From an uncultured Dorea sp. (GTDB lineage Bacteria; Bacillota_A; Clostridia; Lachnospirales; Lachnospiraceae), in NCBI GenBank assembly GCA_910578865.1, contig CAJTRM010000013.1, positions 25,539-89,538 of the forward strand: DNA of 64,000 bases. Direction: 5' to 3'. Made by a program: the position numbers and the translations under genes. This document shows, one piece after another, positions 57,819 through 64,000 of the stretch (position 1 is the first letter of the stretch; the number at the start of each line of letters is the position of its first letter). Below the pieces are notes generated by a model that made no database searches, was not told where the DNA came from, and saw only the letters and a program-made list of their open reading frames with translations.

Positions 57819-58337
57819 CTATACCAGCAGATCAATATATTTGCCCTTTTCCGGCATCTCATTCTGCTCTCCGGCATTATTTTTAAACACGGTCCGCGTC
57901 GTTCCTCCGGATACATAATTACGCCCGCATTCCGGACACACAGCAGTACTATATGATACTGACTGGGAAATAATCTTCCTGTCTTCCCGAAGCGCCTGCG
58001 TCTTAGCATGTGATACATGCTCATTCTCATGGGAACGGACTGCTGCTGCCGCCGATTCCGGGCTCAGCCTGGTCGGCGTCTTAAAAGAAACTCCCGGATC
58101 ATTGGAGCCGTCCTGGTACTTCCGGTTCTTACACGTCTCGCACTCATAACTGTCAAAATTCCGGCGTGAAACGCTCCCTCTGCCCTCATCACCAAACTGC
58201 ACCGGATCTCCCGGCTGTGCAGTTCCGGACTTCCTGCCCGCCTGCCCCGGTCTTATGTTCGCGGACAGATCAGACGCCGGCATAGAAACTCGCTTTGCAT
58301 AGTATATGTCCAAATTCGTCATATTTATTGCAGGCAT
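57819..58337 (-). CDS. Uncharacterised HExxH-containing protein with two CxxC pairs
   Basis: A 172-residue protein with no signal peptide. Residues 1-60 are polar and low complexity. Then comes CETCKNRKYQDGSNDPG, a SPESAAAAVRSHENEHVSHA stretch whose HENEH matches the HExxH zinc-protease motif (near residue 105), and a second pair AVCPECGRNYVSGGTTRT. The two CxxC pairs could bind one metal. It resembles SprA-related predicted metalloproteases, but no third zinc ligand is proven. The start ATG 58337 has GAGGTGAGGG upstream. It lies between spoIIIAH and prfC and ends at its own terminator. Confidence 0.8.
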   Translation of the reverse strand: MPAINMTNLDIYYAKRVSMPASDLSANIRPGQAGRKSGTAQPGDPVQFGDEGRGSVSRRNFDSYECETCKNRKYQDGSNDPGVSFKTPTRLSPESAAAAVRSHENEHVSHAKTQALREDRKIISQSVSYSTAVCPECGRNYVSGGTTRTVFKNNAGEQNEMPEKGKYIDLLV

Positions 58338-58440
58338 CACTTTCCCTCACCTCTCATCCAAGTATTTCCTGTATTTTATCATAAACAGATGACTTTCTCA
58401 AGTATTTCGTCCTATTGGATCATCATCTTTTGCCCCGGTT

Positions 58441-59076
58441 CTATTTGCCGTCTGTATGTATCGGAGTTATTACAACGTTCTCTGCTGCCACCCCTGTTTT
58501 TCTCGTGATGATATCCTCAATCTGTGCCCTGTTTGCATCACTGAGCTCTGCCGCGTTCACAACCACGTCTGCGGAATCGTCCGACAGGCTTACCACTGCT
58601 TCTGAAAAGCCTTTGGAGGCCAGAAGCGTCTCAGCGGCCACCTCTTTTTCTGTCAGCTCTGTCATCGCTACCATCTGGGCAAGCGCATCCTTTTTCTGCT
58701 CATCCGTCAGCTTATCATTATCTATGATCTCCTGCAGAGACTCCTTATTTTTTGCCCGCACCTGTTCTCTGGTCACCTTGGCTTCCGCCACCACCGCACT
58801 TGCCTCTCCGCTTGTCAGGACTGCCTCCCCGGGGGTGCCGTCTACCGAACCGTCCTCCTTGGCTTCCCCGTCCTGGCTTTCAATGTCACCGGCTGCTGCC
58901 GCAAGGTCTTCTTCCGATATATCAAGCAGCTCCTGGTTGGCAAGCTCTGCATTCGCCTCGGCCGTCTTATCCTTGTCATTAAAAAGCCTGCCGGAATAGT
59001 TGAGATACCCTGCCGCCGCGATCATAACAGCCAATGCGGCAATAATAATCTGATTCTTTTTAAATATTCGTTTCAC
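58441..59076 (-). CDS. spoIIIAH: Stage III sporulation protein AH
   Basis: A 211-residue mother-cell protein that forms the outer ring of the SpoIIIA-SpoIIQ channel. Seen: one N-terminal membrane segment (residues 10-27), an acidic Ala/Glu-rich linker, then a YscJ-like ring domain from about residue 105, LQEIIDNDKLTDEQKKDALA to the end. The start is GTG at 59076 after CAGGAGGAAG. Last gene of the operon. Confidence 0.95.
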   Translation of the reverse strand: MKRIFKKNQIIIAALAVMIAAAGYLNYSGRLFNDKDKTAEANAELANQELLDISEEDLAAAAGDIESQDGEAKEDGSVDGTPGEAVLTSGEASAVVAEAKVTREQVRAKNKESLQEIIDNDKLTDEQKKDALAQMVAMTELTEKEVAAETLLASKGFSEAVVSLSDDSADVVVNAAELSDANRAQIEDIITRKTGVAAENVVITPIHTDGK

Positions 59077-59107
59077 TGTTTCTTCCTCCTGCCTTTGCCA
59101 TTTTCTT

Positions 59108-59701
59108 TTAATTCTTCTTCATTATTCTAATCTTATGCGTGTCTATCCCAAATAATGCCTGCACGGCTTCAGTAATATTTTTTACCACCAGGGCGTCGTC
59201 GCCTCCGGATGCAATCACAACGACCCCTTCCACCTTAGGAGTGATCTCTTTGCTTACATAGGGATTCCCCGTATTTTTATCCTGGCCCTCATATAGAGCC
59301 GCCTGGGCGCTCGAGGATCTGGTGGTCGTACGCTGCCCGCCCTGGCTGTCCGATTCGGTGACAGTCTCGCTCTCCTTCTGTACATCCTTCTCTACAACCT
59401 TTTCGGCCGATGCGGCAAGCGTAACCATAACGGCAACGTCCCCGGCTCCCTCAATCTGAGAGAACAACTCCTCCAGATGGTTCTCGAGGTAATTGACATA
59501 TTCACTCTCCGTCATGGCCGGACCGGATACATCTTCATTCTGATACGTATCCTGCCTCTCCTGCTTCTCTCCTTTCACGGGAACTGCAAGAACAAGCAGA
59601 AGGATCCCGGCCAGAAGAAGCATCACCAGTTGCTCTCTTTTCAGGTTTTTTATATGAAAATTATCAGACAGCTTCCATTTCCACAGCTTCTTATTTCTCA
59701 A
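59108..59701 (-). CDS. spoIIIAG: Stage III sporulation protein AG
   Basis: A 197-residue single-pass protein; SpoIIIAG forms a large ring in the feeding channel. Seen: a membrane segment near residues 27-43 (LVMLLLAGILLLVLAV), a Ser/Thr-rich linker (TESDSQGGQRTTTRSSS), and the C-terminal GDDALVVKNITEAVQALFGI. The start is TTG at 59701, nine bases after GGAGGAG, inside the end of spoIIIAF. Confidence 0.94.
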   Translation of the reverse strand: MRNKKLWKWKLSDNFHIKNLKREQLVMLLLAGILLLVLAVPVKGEKQERQDTYQNEDVSGPAMTESEYVNYLENHLEELFSQIEGAGDVAVMVTLAASAEKVVEKDVQKESETVTESDSQGGQRTTTRSSSAQAALYEGQDKNTGNPYVSKEITPKVEGVVVIASGGDDALVVKNITEAVQALFGIDTHKIRIMKKN

Positions 59702-60050
59702 TCTGGATCTCCTCCACTTCTATCAGCTTTTTTTCTTCCTCCGCCGGTTCCTCCCCGCTCTGCCCTTCTTTTTCCGATAAGCCTTCCTCCCCCTCACCCA
59801 GCCACGGCGCTGCCTCCTCCATCCTGCGGACCTGTCTTCGATATTCTTCACTCTTATAAAGATCCGTAATCCAGTAATCGATATGCAAAAGCTTAAGTAC
59901 AGGCGTAATGAGCAGTAAGATCAAGATCAGCCCCGTAAAGAAACGGATATATTTTTTATAATCCGAATCCGGCAGCATATGAAGAAGAACGGTAATCAGT
60001 ATCAGATAAAATGCAATATTCTGAATCCACTCGTAAATAAAATCAAGCAT
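59691..60050 (-). CDS. spoIIIAF: Stage III sporulation protein AF
   Basis: A 119-residue protein with two membrane segments (IQNIAFYLILITVLLHMLP and FFTGLILILLLITPVLKLL) and a highly acidic C-terminus (GEEGLSEKEGQSGEEPAEEE). The start ATG 60050 has GGGAGGGG upstream; the ORF extension to 60179 lies inside spoIIIAE in another frame. It overlaps spoIIIAG by 11 bases. Confidence 0.92.
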   Translation of the reverse strand: MLDFIYEWIQNIAFYLILITVLLHMLPDSDYKKYIRFFTGLILILLLITPVLKLLHIDYWITDLYKSEEYRRQVRRMEEAAPWLGEGEEGLSEKEGQSGEEPAEEEKKLIEVEEIQIEK

Positions 60051-60064
60051 ATGCCCCTCCCGTC

Positions 60065-61273
60065 CTAAACATTGGCAGTCACCGCAGAAACAATCACTAT
60101 GGTGAGCAGAAACAAAAGGCCTGTCGTAAACACTACCTGCATGAGAAGTCTGCACCCCTCGCCTACACTCTCCACACATCCTATGATCCGTTTATCTGAC
60201 ACCGGCTGGATCAATGCCGCCGCAAGCTTATACATCAGGGCGATCCCTCCGATCTCTGCCAGCGGAAGGATACACAGAGACAGGCAGATCACTGCTCCCG
60301 CCATTCCGATTCCGTTTTTCACCAGAACTGCCGTCCCAAGCGCCACCTCTGTCACTCCGCCTATGGCATCCCCGATTCCCGGTATCGCCTCTGCACCTCT
60401 GGTCAGCGCGCTTCGTTTCACCGTGTCAATGGCCGGGCTCATAAGCCCCTGTATAATATTGAGCCCTACAATACAGGTAAGGACGGTTTTCAGCGTCCAG
60501 GACACCACCATCTCTATCAATTCCGCAAATTTACTCAGGTAATCCTCCTCCGACAGAAAATTCAGTACCTTCACCATAATATAAATATGGATGGCCGGGA
60601 GCAGGACATTTAAGACCAGTACTTCCACAAGGTAGATCAAAAGCAACACCAGATTGTAAAATGCCACTGCCGTGACGCTTCCCTTTGCCACTGCGACCGA
60701 CAGAAAATAGAGCGGGCAGAACACCCCCATAAAGGACGTCAGGCTCTCGATCCCCTCACTGACCCAGGACGTCACCGCCCCGAATGTGTTGAGGCACAGC
60801 GCGATCAGCAGAAGATACAGCATATAGAACCCCGCCTCTGAAATCTGCCGGTTCTGAAAAATGCCGGAAAAATTACTGAATACAGCTGCAAGAACTGCAA
60901 TCAGCAGAATATGGATCAGGTTGTCCTTCCCGCTTCTGAATGCATAAGTAAGCTGATCCTTCACCAGGCGCCCCAGAAGATCCGCCGTCAGGCTGAGATC
61001 CCCGTTGATCATCCCCGATACAGTTTCTCTGAAATCCAGTTTTTCATCCGGAAATAATTGCCTCAGCGATTCATTGACCTCATCAAAGTCATATTCATTC
61101 ATTGTCCGGTCCGCCTGCTCCGTACTTTCCCGCTCGGTATCCTCCAGCTCGGTATCCTCCTGCACTTCGTCTTCCGTGCCCTCCCGGATCGTAGCCGCCT
61201 CTGCCGTAACGGCGCACACAGCCATCCCGAAAAGGACCCAGAAACAGACAAGCAATATCCTCCTTCTTTTCAT
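60065..61273 (-). CDS. spoIIIAE: Stage III sporulation protein AE
   Basis: A 402-residue polytopic membrane protein, the largest membrane part of the SpoIIIA complex. Seen: an N-terminal signal-like segment (LLVCFWVLFGMAVCAVTAEA), an acidic stretch (residues 30-55), then about eight hydrophobic segments. The ATG overlaps the spoIIIAD stop as ATGA. Confidence 0.95.
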   Translation of the reverse strand: MKRRRILLVCFWVLFGMAVCAVTAEAATIREGTEDEVQEDTELEDTERESTEQADRTMNEYDFDEVNESLRQLFPDEKLDFRETVSGMINGDLSLTADLLGRLVKDQLTYAFRSGKDNLIHILLIAVLAAVFSNFSGIFQNRQISEAGFYMLYLLLIALCLNTFGAVTSWVSEGIESLTSFMGVFCPLYFLSVAVAKGSVTAVAFYNLVLLLIYLVEVLVLNVLLPAIHIYIMVKVLNFLSEEDYLSKFAELIEMVVSWTLKTVLTCIVGLNIIQGLMSPAIDTVKRSALTRGAEAIPGIGDAIGGVTEVALGTAVLVKNGIGMAGAVICLSLCILPLAEIGGIALMYKLAAALIQPVSDKRIIGCVESVGEGCRLLMQVVFTTGLLFLLTIVIVSAVTANV

Positions 61274-61656
61274 GACAAAAACCCCTGAATGGTATTAAGA
61301 AGCGCTGTCAGTATGGGCATACTCATAACCAGGATCGCAAGCTTCCCGAAAATCTCAATCTGCTTTGCAATGGTCTGATAGCCCGCATCCTTGCAGATAC
61401 TGGAGGAAAATTCTGCAATATATGTCACCCCGAGCATCTTAACAAGCGTTCCCATATAAGCCGTATCCACACTGATATAGCTCCCGATCATCCTCACTGT
61501 ATCGATCATTACCTCAAGCTTTCCGAGGATAAAAAAGAAAATAAGCAGGCTGAGTGCTACACTTATATAAATCCCATATTCTGTTTTTCCGGTTTTAAAC
61601 TGAACTGCCAGAAGGGTTCCCGCCACCCCAATGACCCCAATCTGTACTACGTCCAT
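61270..61656 (-). CDS. spoIIIAD: Stage III sporulation protein AD
   Basis: A 128-residue integral membrane protein with about four hydrophobic segments, beginning MDVVQIGVIGVAGTLLAVQF. AGAAGGAG before the ATG. Four-base overlap with spoIIIAE. Confidence 0.94.
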   Translation of the reverse strand: MDVVQIGVIGVAGTLLAVQFKTGKTEYGIYISVALSLLIFFFILGKLEVMIDTVRMIGSYISVDTAYMGTLVKMLGVTYIAEFSSSICKDAGYQTIAKQIEIFGKLAILVMSMPILTALLNTIQGFLS

Positions 61657-61670
61657 AGGGCTCCTTCTTT

Positions 61671-61865
61671 CTATAATGAAAACAGTCTCTTGATCGACTC
61701 AAACAGATCATAGATATACGGCACGATCCAGAACAGCACCAGCAGAAGCCCTGCCAGGCTCGTTAGAAAAGCCTGCTCCTCTCTCCCGCTGTGCTTGAGT
61801 ACCTGGCTTAGCACCGAAACCAATATCCCCACTGCTGCTATTTTAAATATCAGGTTTACATCCAT
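61671..61865 (-). CDS. spoIIIAC: Stage III sporulation protein AC
   Basis: A 64-residue, two-segment membrane protein (IFKIAAVGILVSVLSQVLKH and FLTSLAGLLLVLFWIVPYIY). AGGAGG precedes the ATG. It lies between AB and AD as usual. Confidence 0.94.
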   Translation of the reverse strand: MDVNLIFKIAAVGILVSVLSQVLKHSGREEQAFLTSLAGLLLVLFWIVPYIYDLFESIKRLFSL

Positions 61866-61874
61866 GAACTCCTC

Positions 61875-62393
61875 CTATAATAACAGGACCGCAATGAGCA
61901 TCCCGCACATCACGCCCAGACAATGGCATAATCTTATTTTTGTCTTCATCTCCCCCCGCATTTCCTCCATGGACTGTGCAAGCTGTTCCTGGTATAAATC
62001 CAGGGTCTTTATCTGCATCTGTACATCCAGATTGCCAAGCTGACTGCCGAGAGCCTTCAGGCGGTCCGCTTCCTTTGCCGGAATCTTAAGGCCTCCCAGG
62101 TTCTTCTGAATCCCTTCCTCCCACATTTGTGCAAAAACTCCGTTTTCCCGCCGCCCCATCTGACCGCTTAAATCCAGCAGCCAGTTTTGGTAAGGCTGTA
62201 CGCTTCTTCTGCCGATATGCGAAAAAATTTCTCCCAGGTAAGATCTTGCATAGCGGATCTCACTTTGAATCTGGTACATCAGTCTCTGAATTTCCTGCAT
62301 CTGCCGGTATCCCTCCCGGATGTCTGATGCTTTTTTTATACCCGACAATGTCGTCGCCCCTATAACCATCAGACATCCTGCAAACCTCAACAT
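61875..62393 (-). CDS. spoIIIAB: Stage III sporulation protein AB
   Basis: A 172-residue protein with membrane segments at both ends (MLRFAGCLMVIGATTL and CHCLGVMCGMLIAVLLL) around a helical middle, similar in layout to type II secretion GspF-like half domains. The ATG overlaps the spoIIIAA stop by seven bases. Confidence 0.93.
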   Translation of the reverse strand: MLRFAGCLMVIGATTLSGIKKASDIREGYRQMQEIQRLMYQIQSEIRYARSYLGEIFSHIGRRSVQPYQNWLLDLSGQMGRRENGVFAQMWEEGIQKNLGGLKIPAKEADRLKALGSQLGNLDVQMQIKTLDLYQEQLAQSMEEMRGEMKTKIRLCHCLGVMCGMLIAVLLL

Positions 62394-63340
62394 TTCCCCG
62401 GGGCTTGTTTCTCTGCCGGATATACCGGACTGCCCCCCTCGTCATAGATCCCTGCAATCCGGCCTGCTTCCTTTTCGCAACCCAGAACGATATAACGTTC
62501 AAACCGTCTTTCGATGATCATCTGCCCGAACAGCGGTCTTTTTTTCAGTTCCTCTACGGACCGGCTATGTACGGTGGCCAGCATCTTGCACCCACAATGC
62601 ATGGCATACTCAACAGCATGCACATCTTCCGCAGTACCGATCTCATCCACTGCAATGACTTCCGGCCTCATAGACCGTATAAGCATCATCATCCCTTCTG
62701 CCTTCGGGCAGCCATCCAACACATCCGTACGGATCCCGAGATGATTCTGTGCCACCCCCATATAGCATCCTCCGATCTCAGACCGCTCATCCACAACTCC
62801 CACCGATCTCCCTTTCAGATACTGGTTGCCGGTAGATATCTGCCGGATCATGTCCCTGAGAAGCGTTGTCTTCCCGCATCCCGGAGGCGATACGATCAGC
62901 GTATGGCACAGACTTTCCTCCCGGGTTATATAAGGGAATACGACGTCTGCACATCCCAGGATCTCATGAGACATCCGCACATTAACGGACGATATATATT
63001 TCAGGTTCTTTACTTTTCCGTTCTCCACAATCGCCTGCCCTGTCATCCCGATCCTGTGTCCGCCCTCAATGGTAATAAACCCCTGCTTCATTTCCTCCTC
63101 ATAGGCATACAGGGAATAATTGCTGATGTACTCAAGCATTTCCCGGATATCATCCTTCGTAACATAGTAGGGCTGCCCCCGCTGCCTGCCAAGGATCAGC
63201 TCTGAGCCCCTGTAGGTCAGCAGAAGTGGTTTCTCTGCCCGGAGCTTGATCTCCTGCAGATATCCATATTCTAATTCCTCCCGGCGAAGAATCCCGCGGA
63301 TATTTCCCGGAAGGACCTTTAAGATTCTGTCTTCTTTCAT
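62387..63340 (-). CDS. spoIIIAA: Stage III sporulation protein AA ATPase
   Basis: A 317-residue secretion-type ATPase powering the SpoIIIA channel. Seen: Walker A IVSPPGCGKTTLLRDMIRQI near residue 150, VGVVDERSEIGGCYMG, and Walker B region EVIAVDEIGTAEDVHAVEYA. The start is MKEDRILKVLPG at 63340, with GAGGTGG eight to ten bases upstream; an in-frame extension to 63508 passes through the candidate promoter and is rejected. Confidence 0.95.
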   Translation of the reverse strand: MKEDRILKVLPGNIRGILRREELEYGYLQEIKLRAEKPLLLTYRGSELILGRQRGQPYYVTKDDIREMLEYISNYSLYAYEEEMKQGFITIEGGHRIGMTGQAIVENGKVKNLKYISSVNVRMSHEILGCADVVFPYITREESLCHTLIVSPPGCGKTTLLRDMIRQISTGNQYLKGRSVGVVDERSEIGGCYMGVAQNHLGIRTDVLDGCPKAEGMMMLIRSMRPEVIAVDEIGTAEDVHAVEYAMHCGCKMLATVHSRSVEELKKRPLFGQMIIERRFERYIVLGCEKEAGRIAGIYDEGGSPVYPAEKQAPGKC

Positions 63341-63364
63341 ACCTTTGTCCACCTCTTTACATCC

Positions 63365-63393
63365 ATGTATATGTAAGGGCAGACGATTTATTC
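63365..63393 (-). promoter_or_regulatory. Candidate sigma-E promoter of spoIIIA operon
   Basis: On the minus strand: GAATAAAT (63393-63386), 12 bases, CATATACAT (63373-63365), then a leader of about 18 nt before spoIIIAA. In B. subtilis this operon is sigma-E dependent. The 200 bases between this site and the terminator at 63593 hold no gene I can support. Confidence 0.5.
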
Positions 63394-63592
63394 CTTGTTT
63401 CTGCAATTTCCGGTCATCGCTGCAATATACGCATATCCTTTTTTCCGCATCCACCGATGGAGCTTCTGCCGAAGCATGACATCCGGCTTCTGTACCCTCA
63501 GTAAACATAAAAAACGGGGTTCCGCAAATGGCAGTAGCCCATAAGGAAACATTACAAAACTTATGACTTACGCCAGGTAAACGGAAAAATAG

Positions 63593-63634
63593 AAAATGCT
63601 ATGCAAAAGGTTCACTAATTGCATAGCATTTTTT
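63593..63634. terminator. Bidirectional terminator hairpin at the intron edge
   Basis: Arms AAAATGCTATGCAA (63593-63606) and TTGCATAGCATTTT (63619-63632), 14 perfect pairs with a 12-base loop. The plus strand continues TTATT, and the minus strand ends TTTTCTATTTTTCC. On the minus strand it would terminate whatever gene lies beyond the window's right side before spoIIIAA. Confidence 0.85.
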
Positions 63635-63637
63635 ATT

Positions 63638-64000
63638 GTGTGCCGAGCATGGCACTAACCTTACTGGTGAAAGTCCAGTCACGGGTATTTACCGCCAAGT
63701 GTAGCGAACCACAAGTCGGTATCAGTAATGGTATGGATGAAGGAAGTGGTGTAGCAAAGTTCTTGAGCCTACGAACAGAAACTTGATAAGGCGATCAGGT
63801 GGGTAAGGTTGCAATACAAACCGAAGCCCTAAGGGTAAACGTAAACCGAAATTGTAAATCAAGAGGTTGTGGAACGAAAGATTAGTGTCTTACCTCGGGA
63901 GACCCTACTCACATACCTAAGGGTATGGTCGAAAAAGGTTTGGAGAGGGAGTCAGATGATGTCATAGTAGGCAACCTCAGCAAAGCTGAGCTATGAGCTG
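63638..64000 (+). mobile_element. Group II intron, 5' part (runs off window)
   Basis: The sequence starts with the conserved 5' end GTGTGCC and folds at once into GTGCC-GAGCAT-GGCAC, followed by domain I-type text (CTGGTGAAAGTCCAGTCACG, GTAGCGAACCACAAGTCGGT, GGGAGTCAGATGATGTCAT). All 363 bases are non-coding RNA-like, and no open frame for the reverse transcriptase/maturase has begun, as expected for domains I-III. The 5' splice point lies three bases after the T-run of a terminator hairpin, a site preferred by group IIC introns, but the subclass needs domain V and the protein, which are outside the window. Confidence 0.85.

Noticed and set aside
63341..63508. In-frame N-terminal extension of spoIIIAA
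   Set aside because: It runs through the sigma-E-like promoter and the ribosome site of the internal ATG and does not resemble SpoIIIAA.

Overview
The window looks like chromosome of an anaerobic, endospore-forming Clostridia bacterium, most likely a Lachnospiraceae member. The support is a complete spoIIIAA-AH operon, spoIVB and spo0A, an [FeFe] hydrogenase, a moderate G+C content, AGGAGG-type ribosome binding sites before almost every gene, and a gene order close to Bacillus subtilis in two blocks. Assignment to a genus is not possible from the sequence alone.

Layout. 1-3,200: a sodium:solute symporter cut by the left edge, with a sigma-A promoter and an operator-like palindrome, then a GarR/3-hydroxyisobutyrate-type dehydrogenase and a left-handed beta-helix protein. 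3,267-10,730 (minus): topB, ppk, asd, argH, queH. 10,868-12,663 (plus): an ABC ATPase/permease pair without a binding protein, then tRNA-Thr(CGT) and a terminator. 12,717-22,926 (minus): mscS, then the translation/secretion block ylxM-ffh-rpsP-khpA-rimM-trmD-rplS-sipA-rbgA-sipB-rnhB-yraN-pgeF, plus an intracellular subtilase. 23,100-33,800 is the mixed accessory-like part: a J-domain protein, a tiny Cys/Gly-rich protein, a secreted M15 peptidase with recent 198-bp internal repeats, an uncharacterised two-gene unit, a TruA-family protein whose catalytic Asp is Glu, and a minus-strand string prdX / pentapeptide protein / ABC_ATPase / trmO / GNAT, then maf. 33,893-43,422 (minus): rpsU, alaS, [FeFe] hydrogenase, asnA, metH, its separate activation protein, metF. 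43,466-63,340 (minus): glgA, spo0A, spoIVB, recN, argR, nadK, tlyA, dxs, ispA, xseB, xseA, nusB, an Asp23 protein, prfC, an HExxH protein and spoIIIAH-AA. This last block follows the B. subtilis spoIIIA-to-spo0A order, except that prfC and the HExxH protein sit where accBC would be and nadK is inserted. At the right edge a group II intron begins immediately after a perfect terminator hairpin and runs off the window.

How the genes work together. Several blocks are plain operons: methionine/folate (metF, reactivation protein, metH), isoprenoid start (dxs, ispA) coupled to exonuclease VII, ribosome/SRP biogenesis, and the sporulation feeding-channel operon driven by a candidate sigma-E promoter. 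spo0A has a sigma-A promoter, a sigma-H-like promoter and two perfect 0A boxes, the expected wiring for autoregulation.

No CRISPR array, prophage, rRNA or clear riboswitch was seen. The observations most worth following are the intron placed at a terminator, the TruA-family Asp-to-Glu change, a palindrome that writes the same C-terminus into two convergent genes, the two-gene unit with a sigma-E-like promoter, and the two-repeat Cys-rich membrane peptide. None of these is proven to be a new system.
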